64,000 nt of DNA from assembly GCA_020851455.1 (NCBI GenBank), contig JADZCT010000020.1, positions 248,001 through 312,000 on the forward strand. Reading direction: 5' to 3'. This stretch comes from Gemmatimonadaceae bacterium (GTDB taxonomy: Bacteria > Gemmatimonadota > Gemmatimonadetes > Gemmatimonadales > Gemmatimonadaceae). The position numbers and the translations under genes are program-made. The notes beneath the pieces were generated by a model. That model was not told the origin of the DNA and searched no databases. It saw only the letters and a program-made list of their open reading frames with translations. Positions 33,528-40,908 of this stretch are shown piece by piece (within the stretch, counting starts at the first letter, position 1; each line of letters begins with the position of its first letter).

Positions 33528-34712
33528 CTACGCGGCCATGACGTCGAAGATGCCCGCGGCGCCCATTCCGCCACCGATGCACATCGTGACCATTCCGAGC
33601 CCGCCGCCGCGGCGGCCGAGCTCGTGCACCAATTGCGTGGTGAGCTTGGCGCCGGTGGCGCCCAGCGGGTGGCCGAGCGCAATTGCGCCGCCGTTCACGT
33701 TCACGCGACTCGTGTCCATTCCGAGGTCGTGGATCACGGCGAGCGCCTGGGACGCAAACGCCTCGTTGAACTCAATGAGCTTGATGTCGTCGAGCGCCTT
33801 GCCTGCGAGCTTGAGCGCCTTCGGCACTGCCTTGACCGGACCCACTCCCATTACGTCCGGCGCGACGCCAGCGGTGGCGAAGGCAACGAAGCGGGCGATG
33901 GGCTTGATGCCCAACGCCGCCGCGCGCTCGGCGCTCATCAGGAGCACGGCCGCTGCGCCATCGGAGTAAGGGCTGGCATTGCCCGCGGTGACGGTTCCCC
34001 TGGTACTGAACGCCGGCCGCAGAGTGGCGAGGACTTCGGGCGTCGTGCCCGAGCGCACGAGCTCGTCGCTCTCGAAGGGTGCGATCATCTCGCTTCGCGT
34101 TGCGCCGTTCCATGACACGCGGGACACGGAAATCGGGACGATCTGGCTGGCGAACGCACCGGTCGCCTGCGCAGCAGCGGCCTTGCGGTGGGACTCGGCA
34201 GCGAATACGTCCTGTGCCTCGCGCGAGATGTTCCAGCGCGCCGCGACGCGCTCGGCGGTGAATCCCATACCAATCATTTCCTCGGCCATCTCCGGATGAA
34301 GCCGCGTGTGGAAGCCGGACATGGGCACGTGACTCATCATCTCGACGCCGCCCGCGATGACGATGTCGTTGGAGCCGCACGCGATCGCATGCGCGGCCAT
34401 GGCGATGGCCTGCAGGCCGGAGGAGCAGAACCGGTTGACCGTGACTGCCGTGACCTCGACGGGAAACCCGGCTCGGAGCACCGCAAGCCGGGCGTGGTTG
34501 AGTCCCTGCGAAGCTTCTGGCATGGCACAGCCCCAGACGATATCGTCTACGACAGCCGGATCCACCTCGCCTGCCGAAGTGCGCGCGAGCGCCGCGCGCA
34601 TGAGGGTGGCGCTCAGGTCAATCGGGTGGGTGGTGGCGAGCGATCCGTCGTGCTTGCCGCGCGCGACCGCGGACCGGACTGCACTGACGAGTACCACATC
34701 CCGGACTTGCAT
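33528..34712 (-). CDS. fadA: Acetyl-CoA C-acyltransferase (thiolase)
   Basis: 394 residues from ATG 34712, with AGGAG five bases upstream. Thiolytic cleavage of 3-ketoacyl-CoA, the last step of beta-oxidation (or the reverse condensation). All thiolase landmarks are present: the nucleophilic Cys in VNRFCSSGLQAIA, IIGGVEMMSHVP-type loop (here IAGGVEMMSHVPMSG), FNEAFASQALAV, ALGHPLGATGAK with the active-site His, and CIGGGMGAAGIF with the second Cys. The bifunctional partner (40909-43254) is on the same strand 6 kb away, separated by an unrelated operon. Divergent from the MscS-like gene (117 bp between starts). Confidence 0.95.
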   Translation of the reverse strand: MQVRDVVLVSAVRSAVARGKHDGSLATTHPIDLSATLMRAALARTSAGEVDPAVVDDIVWGCAMPEASQGLNHARLAVLRAGFPVEVTAVTVNRFCSSGLQAIAMAAHAIACGSNDIVIAGGVEMMSHVPMSGFHTRLHPEMAEEMIGMGFTAERVAARWNISREAQDVFAAESHRKAAAAQATGAFASQIVPISVSRVSWNGATRSEMIAPFESDELVRSGTTPEVLATLRPAFSTRGTVTAGNASPYSDGAAAVLLMSAERAAALGIKPIARFVAFATAGVAPDVMGVGPVKAVPKALKLAGKALDDIKLIEFNEAFASQALAVIHDLGMDTSRVNVNGGAIALGHPLGATGAKLTTQLVHELGRRGGGLGMVTMCIGGGMGAAGIFDVMAA

Positions 34713-34829
34713 GGCTTCTCCTGCGCGAAATAGGCCTGCCGTGCGCTGCTGGAACGTATTATGGATAGTATCGCAGGATGCGTGCGTCCGCTGGCGTATC
34801 CTGATCTTCATCCCCACCGGATCCAGCCG

Positions 34830-36347
34830 ATGCGTGTCAAGACACTGATGACCTTCTGCGGGGCACTGGTGGTGTTGGCGTGGTCGTGGGGCTCACCGCC
34901 AGTCCCTGTTTCAGACGCAGCCGCGCAGGGTGGCGAAGTCGCGACGGAGCCAGGCGCGCTGCAGCCACAGGCGGAAGTGCGAGTCGGCGACAACGTCGTT
35001 TTCGCGATCAGGGCCGCGCGCGCGGGGCGGAGTCCGGCGGCACGCGCGCACGACGCAAACGAAGCGCTCCAGGAGGCGATTGCCGCCAACGCGCTGGACG
35101 TGCGCGTCGAATACACCGATTCGGCGGCGGTTGTGTATGCAGGGGGCCGTCCGATCGTCCAACTGGGGACGGAAGACGCCGTGCTTGCCGGCGATGCAAG
35201 TGCCGCGGTCCATGCCGACCGGGTTGCGGGGAAGCTTCGTGCGGCGCTGGCGTCGGAGCACACGCGGAGCGTAGTGGCGGGGACGATCTTCAATGCGACG
35301 CTCGCCGTGGTATTCGCGGTACTGGCTGTGTTGCTGCTCCGGAGCGCGTGGCGATACGGTGATCGCGCCGCGAACTGGCTGGAAGCCAACCCAGGTCGGG
35401 TGCCCGACCTCCATGTGCGGACCCTGAAGCTGCTGAGCCGCGGCGCGGTTCGCGCTGCGCTGTCGCTTGGCAACGTAGCAGGGCGCTGGATTGTCATGGC
35501 GGGGATCGCGTACGCATGGCTGATTGCCACGTTCTCGCTGTTCGAATCCACGCGCGGCTTCACGGCGCAGCTATCTGGAGCGCTGCTGGATCCGCTGGCC
35601 ACTCTTCTGTCGCGCGCAGGGGCCGCCATACCGCTTGCTGCGGTCATGGCACTGGCGCTCATGGCGCTTCTGCTGGCGCTGCGTGCGCTGCGCCTGTTCT
35701 TTGGCGAAGTAGCAAGCGGAGACGCCACCGTATCATGGCTCCCACGAGATCTTGCGCGGCCCGCAGGCATCCTGGCGCAGGCCGGATTGGTCGTGGTGGC
35801 GCTGTTGCTGGCGGGGCCGGTGCTCTCTGGCAATCCCGACGGCGCCGTCTCCCGCACGGGCATGGTGGCCATCTGCGCGCTCGCACTGGCACTGGTGCCG
35901 CTCGGGGCTGGCGTCGCGATGGGGGTGGCAACCCTGTTCGGCCGCTGGATAGCCGTGGGAGACTGGTTCGAGGTCGGGAGCCATCGGGGCAGGGTTACGC
36001 GCATTGGCGTCCTCGAAGTGATCCTGCGCGACGAGACGGGAGCGGAAGTTCGCGTGCCCCACCTCGCGCGCCTGTGGCACCCGACAAGGGTATGTGCGCA
36101 TCCGCGGCGCATCGTCGAACTGCTGCCGGTGGAACGCGCGCTGGCGACACCGGCCCTTGCCGACAAGGTGAGCCAGACGCTCGGCCGCATTGGCGCCGAG
36201 GCATCGGTGCGCCTCGTCGGCGTGACAGAAACGCAGGCAACGCTGGAACTGGCGGTGACCAGCGAGGATGGCGACGCTCGCTCGGCGTGTCTCTGGGCCG
36301 CGCTCGTCGAGGTTGAAGCGGCGCGCCGGGAGGCATCCCGGCTCTGA
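34830..36347 (+). CDS. MscS-like mechanosensitive channel with periplasmic domain
   Basis: 505 residues from ATG 34830. Signal-like segment (TFCGALVVLAWSWGS). A periplasmic domain of about 100 residues follows with VRVGDNVVFAIRAARAGRSPAARAHDANEALQEA (in pieces), a module often found before MscS channels. Several TM helices come next, then an MscS-type beta domain GRWIAVGDWFEVGSHRGRVTRIGVLEVILRDETG (in pieces) and a C-terminal alpha/beta part. The pore helix is divergent. It heads an operon with two cation/proton antiporter-like genes, tightly joined (CTGA and GTGA junctions), which suggests a shared role in osmotic and ion homeostasis. Confidence 0.82.
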   Translation: MRVKTLMTFCGALVVLAWSWGSPPVPVSDAAAQGGEVATEPGALQPQAEVRVGDNVVFAIRAARAGRSPAARAHDANEALQEAIAANALDVRVEYTDSAAVVYAGGRPIVQLGTEDAVLAGDASAAVHADRVAGKLRAALASEHTRSVVAGTIFNATLAVVFAVLAVLLLRSAWRYGDRAANWLEANPGRVPDLHVRTLKLLSRGAVRAALSLGNVAGRWIVMAGIAYAWLIATFSLFESTRGFTAQLSGALLDPLATLLSRAGAAIPLAAVMALALMALLLALRALRLFFGEVASGDATVSWLPRDLARPAGILAQAGLVVVALLLAGPVLSGNPDGAVSRTGMVAICALALALVPLGAGVAMGVATLFGRWIAVGDWFEVGSHRGRVTRIGVLEVILRDETGAEVRVPHLARLWHPTRVCAHPRRIVELLPVERALATPALADKVSQTLGRIGAEASVRLVGVTETQATLELAVTSEDGDARSACLWAALVEVEAARREASRL

Positions 36348-36364
36348 GCCCCTACGCGCTCCTT

Positions 36365-37570
36365 GTGGGGCTAATCGTGCTTGCGTGGGTTGGCGACGCG
36401 CTTGCCCGTCCAACGCGGCATCGCCCGATCGGGCTTTCTTCCGGAACCGAGTTTCTTGTCGCCGGCCTTCTAGTGGGGCCGGTAGGCGTAGGGATGGTGA
36501 CGCGCACGACGCTCGAGGCCCTGGCTCCCCTCACGCTGGTCGCCGCCTCGTGGCTTGCGCTGCTCGCCGGAAGCGACATCGCCGACAGGCGGAATACACC
36601 GCCGTCACGGGTGGTTATGGGTCTCGCGCTCGGACTTGCGTCTTATGCTGCGTGCAGCGTGGCGGCGTGGCTGCTGATGCCAGTGGCTGCTCCTTTGGAT
36701 GGAGAAGCCAGGGTACTCATGGCGCTGGGGATGGGCTGCGCGGGCAGCGAGACCGCGCGGATCGCGATGACGTGGGGGGCGACCCGGCCGGCTGTGCGCG
36801 GCCCCCTGCAGAATGCACTGGCGGATCTCGCCGCGGCTGGCGATGTAGTGCCGCTCATCGGTCTCGCCGTGTTGTTCTCCATTGCGCCGCAGCCAACCGA
36901 ATCGCGGCTTAACGGATTCCCTCTCATTGCGCTCGGCGTGACAGTTGGGCTCGGAGTGGTTGCCGGGGTGCTTGCCGCCGTGCTGACGCGAGTCGAGTCG
37001 AGGCAGACCGAGCGCTGGGGGATCCTTGTTGGCGCTGCGTTGATGGGGGTCGGGCTCTGCGCGGCGCTTGGCCTTGCTGCGCCAACGGCGCTTGCGACGA
37101 TGGCGGTGGTGCTCAACCTGCTGGCCCGTGACCGGGCGGCGTTGCGTGCGATGCTGGCGTCCACGGCGAGGCCAGTGCTGCTGCCGGTGATGGCTCTGGC
37201 TGGCGCACAGATTGACGCGCACGACGGCAAGGCGTTCTGGCTTGCCGTGGCGCTGGTGCCGCTTGTGCGGCTGGGCATCAAGCTTCCGGTCGTTGCAGTG
37301 CTGCGCCGCGGCTTGGCGCCATCCACGGCGATGACTCGCTGGGCGGGCGCCGCGCTGATGTCGGCGGGTCCGGTCACGGCGTGCGTCGGGCTGGTGGTGG
37401 CTGCGCGACTCCCCGGGCCGATCGGGCGTCTTGTGCTGGCGTCGTGCGTGGCATCCATAATCGCGGGAGAGGTCGTTGGCCTACCTGCGCGCAGGCGTGA
37501 GCTGCGCCGTGCGGGTGAAGGTTCCTCGCGAAGGGAGACTCCCGCCCCGGACGCGAAGGTGGTGACGTGA
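36365..37570 (+). CDS. Cation/proton antiporter-like membrane protein (CPA fold)
   Basis: 401 residues with about 11-12 hydrophobic segments and CPA/NhaP-like features: GTEFLVAGLLVGPVGVGM near the N terminus and repeated small-residue-rich helices. The GMGCAGSETARIA and DLAAAGDVVPLIGLAVLF segments may be the transport core. The start is ambiguous. GTG 36365 is the first ordinary start, but a CTG at 36344 overlaps the upstream TGA as CTGA, has GGGAGG ten bases before it, and would restore LSPYALL to the first helix. The stop overlaps the next GTG by four bases. The transported ion is not predictable. Confidence 0.78.
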   Translation: MGLIVLAWVGDALARPTRHRPIGLSSGTEFLVAGLLVGPVGVGMVTRTTLEALAPLTLVAASWLALLAGSDIADRRNTPPSRVVMGLALGLASYAACSVAAWLLMPVAAPLDGEARVLMALGMGCAGSETARIAMTWGATRPAVRGPLQNALADLAAAGDVVPLIGLAVLFSIAPQPTESRLNGFPLIALGVTVGLGVVAGVLAAVLTRVESRQTERWGILVGAALMGVGLCAALGLAAPTALATMAVVLNLLARDRAALRAMLASTARPVLLPVMALAGAQIDAHDGKAFWLAVALVPLVRLGIKLPVVAVLRRGLAPSTAMTRWAGAALMSAGPVTACVGLVVAARLPGPIGRLVLASCVASIIAGEVVGLPARRRELRRAGEGSSRRETPAPDAKVVT

Positions 37571-38991
37571 GCGCCACGGGCAGCAAGTCGTGGCGCGTGC
37601 GCGCCGTGCAGTTGCTCGTGCTGCTGATCACGCTCGGAGTCGCGTGGGCGGCACGGTACACGGTGGTAGCTGACTCGGGCGTTGCTTCGGCGATAGCCGG
37701 ACTGGGGTTGCTGCTGCTGGCCGGCATCCTTGTCAGTGAGTTGGCGGAGGTTGTCGGGCTTCCACACCTGACCGGGTATCTGCTTGCCGGGATCCTGGCC
37801 GGGCCGCACGTGCTCGGGCTCGTGGGAGACGAGGCTGTCGAGCGGCTGGGTGTGCTCAACGAGCTTGCGCTTGCGCTGATTGCGCTGGCCGGTGGCGCGG
37901 AATTGCGTATTGACGGCCTGCGGAAGGCGCTGCGGAGCCTGGCGTGGGCTCACCTGTTTCAGACTGGCGCAATCCTCGTCGCAGTTGGCGGGGCCTTCAT
38001 GGCGATGAAGAGGTTCCTTCCATTCCTGGATGGCATGGGGTGGACCGCCACGACGATGGTGGCGCTGCTGTGGGGTGTGCTGGCGGCGACGCGCAGCCCG
38101 TCGGCGGTGCTCGGCATCCTCACGCAACTGCGCCCGAAAGGGCCGCTCACGGAAATGACGCTGGCGTTCGTGATGTCGTCCGACGTCGTCGTGATCCTGC
38201 TTCTGGCGCTCACGATCGCCGCAGCGAGGGTCGGCCTGGATCCGGCGGCGGGCTTCAGTCTCTCGACCTTCGCGGATGTGGGTCACGAGCTCCTGGGTAG
38301 CGGGGCGTTGGGCACGACGCTGGGCATTGTGCTCGCTGCGTTCCTCTGGCTCGGCGCAAGGAAGTCCGCTCGGGGGGGAGCTTCACTTCCGGAGGGGCCG
38401 CCCGCGGATCCGGATGTGCCGGCAGACGCCGGCGCCGGGGGAGACCGCAACCTTCTTCTCGTGCTCATCGCACTCGGGCTGCCGCTCTCGGCGCTTCTCA
38501 AATACATCCACCTGAATCCGCTGCTCTCGTTCATGGTGGCGGGGTTTGTCGTGCAGAACTTTTCGCGCGGCGGGGAGCGGTTGCTGCACGCCATCGAGCA
38601 GACCGGGGCGGTCGTATTCGTTGTGTTCTTCGCCACCGCCGGCGCGCACCTCGACCTGCCTGGTTTCGTGCAGATATGGCCTGTTGCGCTGACTCTGGCG
38701 GGCCTGCGACTCGCTGTTACGATCGTGGCGGCGCGCGCAGCCAGCCGCGTGGCCGGCGACGCACCCGTGATCTACCGCTGGGGCTGGTCCGGCCTCGTCT
38801 CCCAGGCGGGGCTCGCGCTGGGCGTCGCGCTGTTGATAGTGCGCGAGTTCCCGGCGTTCGGTGAAGGATTCCGAACGCTCGCGATCGGGGTCGTGGGGGT
38901 GAACGAACTGCTCGGGCCTGTGCTGTTCAAGCTTGCGCTCGACCGCACAGGCGAGTCGTCCGGCGCCGCCTATCCCCCGCAGGCCGGATAA
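37567..38991 (+). CDS. Monovalent cation:proton antiporter-2 (CPA2/KefB-like) membrane protein
   Basis: 474 residues, 12-13 TM segments. CPA2 landmarks: VGLPHLTGYLLAGILAGPHVLGL near the N terminus, LALIALAGGAELRIDGLRK, TRSPSAVLGILTQL, VMSSDVVVILLLA with an Asp, then HLNPLLSFMVAGFVVQNFS. A cytoplasmic acidic/Gly/Pro loop (about residues 270-300) interrupts the TM core. No KTN/RCK domain follows. GTG 37567 overlaps the upstream stop (GTGA). The 3' end overlaps the convergent M28 gene by 22 bp. Together with the previous gene it may form a two-antiporter pair; heteromeric function is a guess. Confidence 0.9.
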   Translation: MSATGSKSWRVRAVQLLVLLITLGVAWAARYTVVADSGVASAIAGLGLLLLAGILVSELAEVVGLPHLTGYLLAGILAGPHVLGLVGDEAVERLGVLNELALALIALAGGAELRIDGLRKALRSLAWAHLFQTGAILVAVGGAFMAMKRFLPFLDGMGWTATTMVALLWGVLAATRSPSAVLGILTQLRPKGPLTEMTLAFVMSSDVVVILLLALTIAAARVGLDPAAGFSLSTFADVGHELLGSGALGTTLGIVLAAFLWLGARKSARGGASLPEGPPADPDVPADAGAGGDRNLLLVLIALGLPLSALLKYIHLNPLLSFMVAGFVVQNFSRGGERLLHAIEQTGAVVFVVFFATAGAHLDLPGFVQIWPVALTLAGLRLAVTIVAARAASRVAGDAPVIYRWGWSGLVSQAGLALGVALLIVREFPAFGEGFRTLAIGVVGVNELLGPVLFKLALDRTGESSGAAYPPQAG

Positions 38992-40886
38992 CGCGGATCC
39001 GGCAAGCCGACAGCTGGCCTGTCCCTGCGTGCAGCGATGGCCATCATGACGTCGTGGAGAAAATTCCCCACGCGCGCGGAATGGTCGTATTCGATATAAC
39101 GGGGCTCGTCCGTGAGCTGGTGGTAGTCTGGCGAGTATCCTGTCGAGAAGTATGTGACGGGAACGCTGTGGCGGGCGTAGTTGACCTGGTCGCTGCGGCA
39201 GAATCTGTTCATGGGATTTTCGAACACGTCCCACGAGCGGTCTACGGCCATTGGCGACGCACGGATCGCGTTGACGGAGTCAATGATGTCGCCGAACTCC
39301 TGCGACAGTCGTCGGGAGCCGAGCGACTGCAGCGAGTTCGGGCCGCCGAACTTCACATAGTCAACGCGGCCCTTGCCCATCATGTCCATGTTGTGAGCCG
39401 CCACGATCTTGTCGAGCGGGATGGTGGGGTGGTCGGTAAACCAGCGGGAGCCAAGCAGCCCGCCCTCCTCGCCGTTGTGCGAGACGAAAATGATGGACCG
39501 CGCTGGTTTCTCGCTCGCGAACTTCTCTGCGGTTTCGAGGAGGAGAACCGTGCCGGCACCGTCGTCATCCGCGCCGTTATTGATCGAGTCTCGCCGTGGC
39601 GGGCGGATGCTGCGTGCCCGCGTGATAATCGAGTCAATCGCATGCTGCTGTTCCGGCGACGGCCGGCAGACGGGATCGTTTGCCCCCTGACGCCGCGTAA
39701 CCCAGTTGTATGCGCGCAGTGAGTCGTGGTCAACGGCGGCAGGGGCAACGCCAACGTGATCGTTGTGCGCACCAAGGAGTACATACTCTCCAGCGCGCGC
39801 AGGATCGGATCCCGGCATGATGGCGATGACATTGCGCGCCGGAGTAGGCGACATCTTCCAGTCGTAGCTCCAGCGGAGTGACACGGGCTGCCCGGTCGTG
39901 CCAACGGAAACCTGTTCGACTGGGCGGCCGAAGAGCCGGGCGGCGACTGCGGCCGAGATCGTCGCGCCGCCGGGGCCAGATGACTGGGCTGTGGGGCTCA
40001 TGCCTCCACGGCCGGCGAAAGCTGCTGACACAGTCGCCGGGGGAAGCTCCTCGAAGTTCACTAAGAGAACCGCGGCGGCTCCGAGGGCCGCCAGCCGGTC
40101 AGGGGCCGCTCCACCGCGCCCGCCACGGCCAGCGCCGGCGCGGCCTCCGCGGCCCGCAGTGCCGCGCGCGGCCGCGGCAACTGAATCGGAGTAGAGCGCC
40201 ATCCGGGCGCCAAAGCGATCGGGCAGCGAGTCACAGCGCTGGAGCGGCGTGGTGCCCCGGCCGCCGGTGCCGCCGCCCGGGCCGCCGCTGAACACGGCAA
40301 CCTTGCCGCGAAACGCTCCGGGGTCGAGCGGAGCCGTGTCGTTCCAGGGGCCTGCGTACACAGTTGCAACGTTGTCGAGGTCAACCCGCCCTCCAACGCC
40401 CGCAGCAGGCGAGGGCACCATCGGAATCCAGTCGGCCTTCGCGCGCAGCGTGTTGCCCGCGACGATGATGCGCGCCGTGGCGCTGTCGAACGCGCTCAGC
40501 CCGTACGGCAACACCTGAAAATACGTGCCGCTGTCTCCCCCCGGCCGCAGGCCGAGCCGCTTGAACTCGGATGCGATGTACGCAGTTCCTTTGTAGTTGC
40601 CAGGCTCGCCAATGCGACGGCCCTGCATGGAGTCGTCCGCGAACTGGTAGAGCCGCGTACGGAGGTCGTTTGCGGTGATGTCTGACGTGGTTGGCCTGGG
40701 CGCCCACTTCGCGGGGCCTTCGTCCGGCCACACCGGGCGTTCGGTTGTGGTGCGGCCCTGGGCATGAAGGGCCGGAGCTAGCGCGAGGGCCAGCGCGACA
40801 AACGACAGGCGGTACACAGGCGTGCTCCGGAACATAGGCGTTGGGTGCATTGCGTGAATCCGATTCATGATTGCGGGTGGCGCCAT
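38970..40886 (-). CDS. Secreted M28-family peptidase with PA-like insert
   Basis: Up to 638 residues. The signal peptide is VYRLSFVALALALAPALHAQ, and four in-frame ATG precede it (40886, 40868, 40850, 40835), so the start is uncertain. M28 zinc ligands: VLLGAHNDHVG (His/Asp), NNGADDDGAGTVLLLE (Asp), VSHNGEEGGLLGS (Glu pair) and YHQLTDEPRYIEYDH near the end. A protease-associated-type domain lies between about residues 150 and 340 and is broken by Gly/Arg-rich loops (RGTAGRGGRAGAGRGGRGG at about 40100-40165 and GGPGGGTGGRG). It overlaps the antiporter by 22 bp tail to tail and follows the FadN-like gene on the same strand. Confidence 0.92.
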   Translation of the reverse strand: MAPPAIMNRIHAMHPTPMFRSTPVYRLSFVALALALAPALHAQGRTTTERPVWPDEGPAKWAPRPTTSDITANDLRTRLYQFADDSMQGRRIGEPGNYKGTAYIASEFKRLGLRPGGDSGTYFQVLPYGLSAFDSATARIIVAGNTLRAKADWIPMVPSPAAGVGGRVDLDNVATVYAGPWNDTAPLDPGAFRGKVAVFSGGPGGGTGGRGTTPLQRCDSLPDRFGARMALYSDSVAAAARGTAGRGGRAGAGRGGRGGAAPDRLAALGAAAVLLVNFEELPPATVSAAFAGRGGMSPTAQSSGPGGATISAAVAARLFGRPVEQVSVGTTGQPVSLRWSYDWKMSPTPARNVIAIMPGSDPARAGEYVLLGAHNDHVGVAPAAVDHDSLRAYNWVTRRQGANDPVCRPSPEQQHAIDSIITRARSIRPPRRDSINNGADDDGAGTVLLLETAEKFASEKPARSIIFVSHNGEEGGLLGSRWFTDHPTIPLDKIVAAHNMDMMGKGRVDYVKFGGPNSLQSLGSRRLSQEFGDIIDSVNAIRASPMAVDRSWDVFENPMNRFCRSDQVNYARHSVPVTYFSTGYSPDYHQLTDEPRYIEYDHSARVGNFLHDVMMAIAARRDRPAVGLPDPRYPACGG

Positions 40887-40908
40887 CTGAATGACGTACG
40901 ATGCGGGT

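Noticed and set aside
36643-38286. 547-codon minus-strand open frame
   Set aside because: Antisense to two membrane transporters; Arg/Gln/His-rich with no motif.
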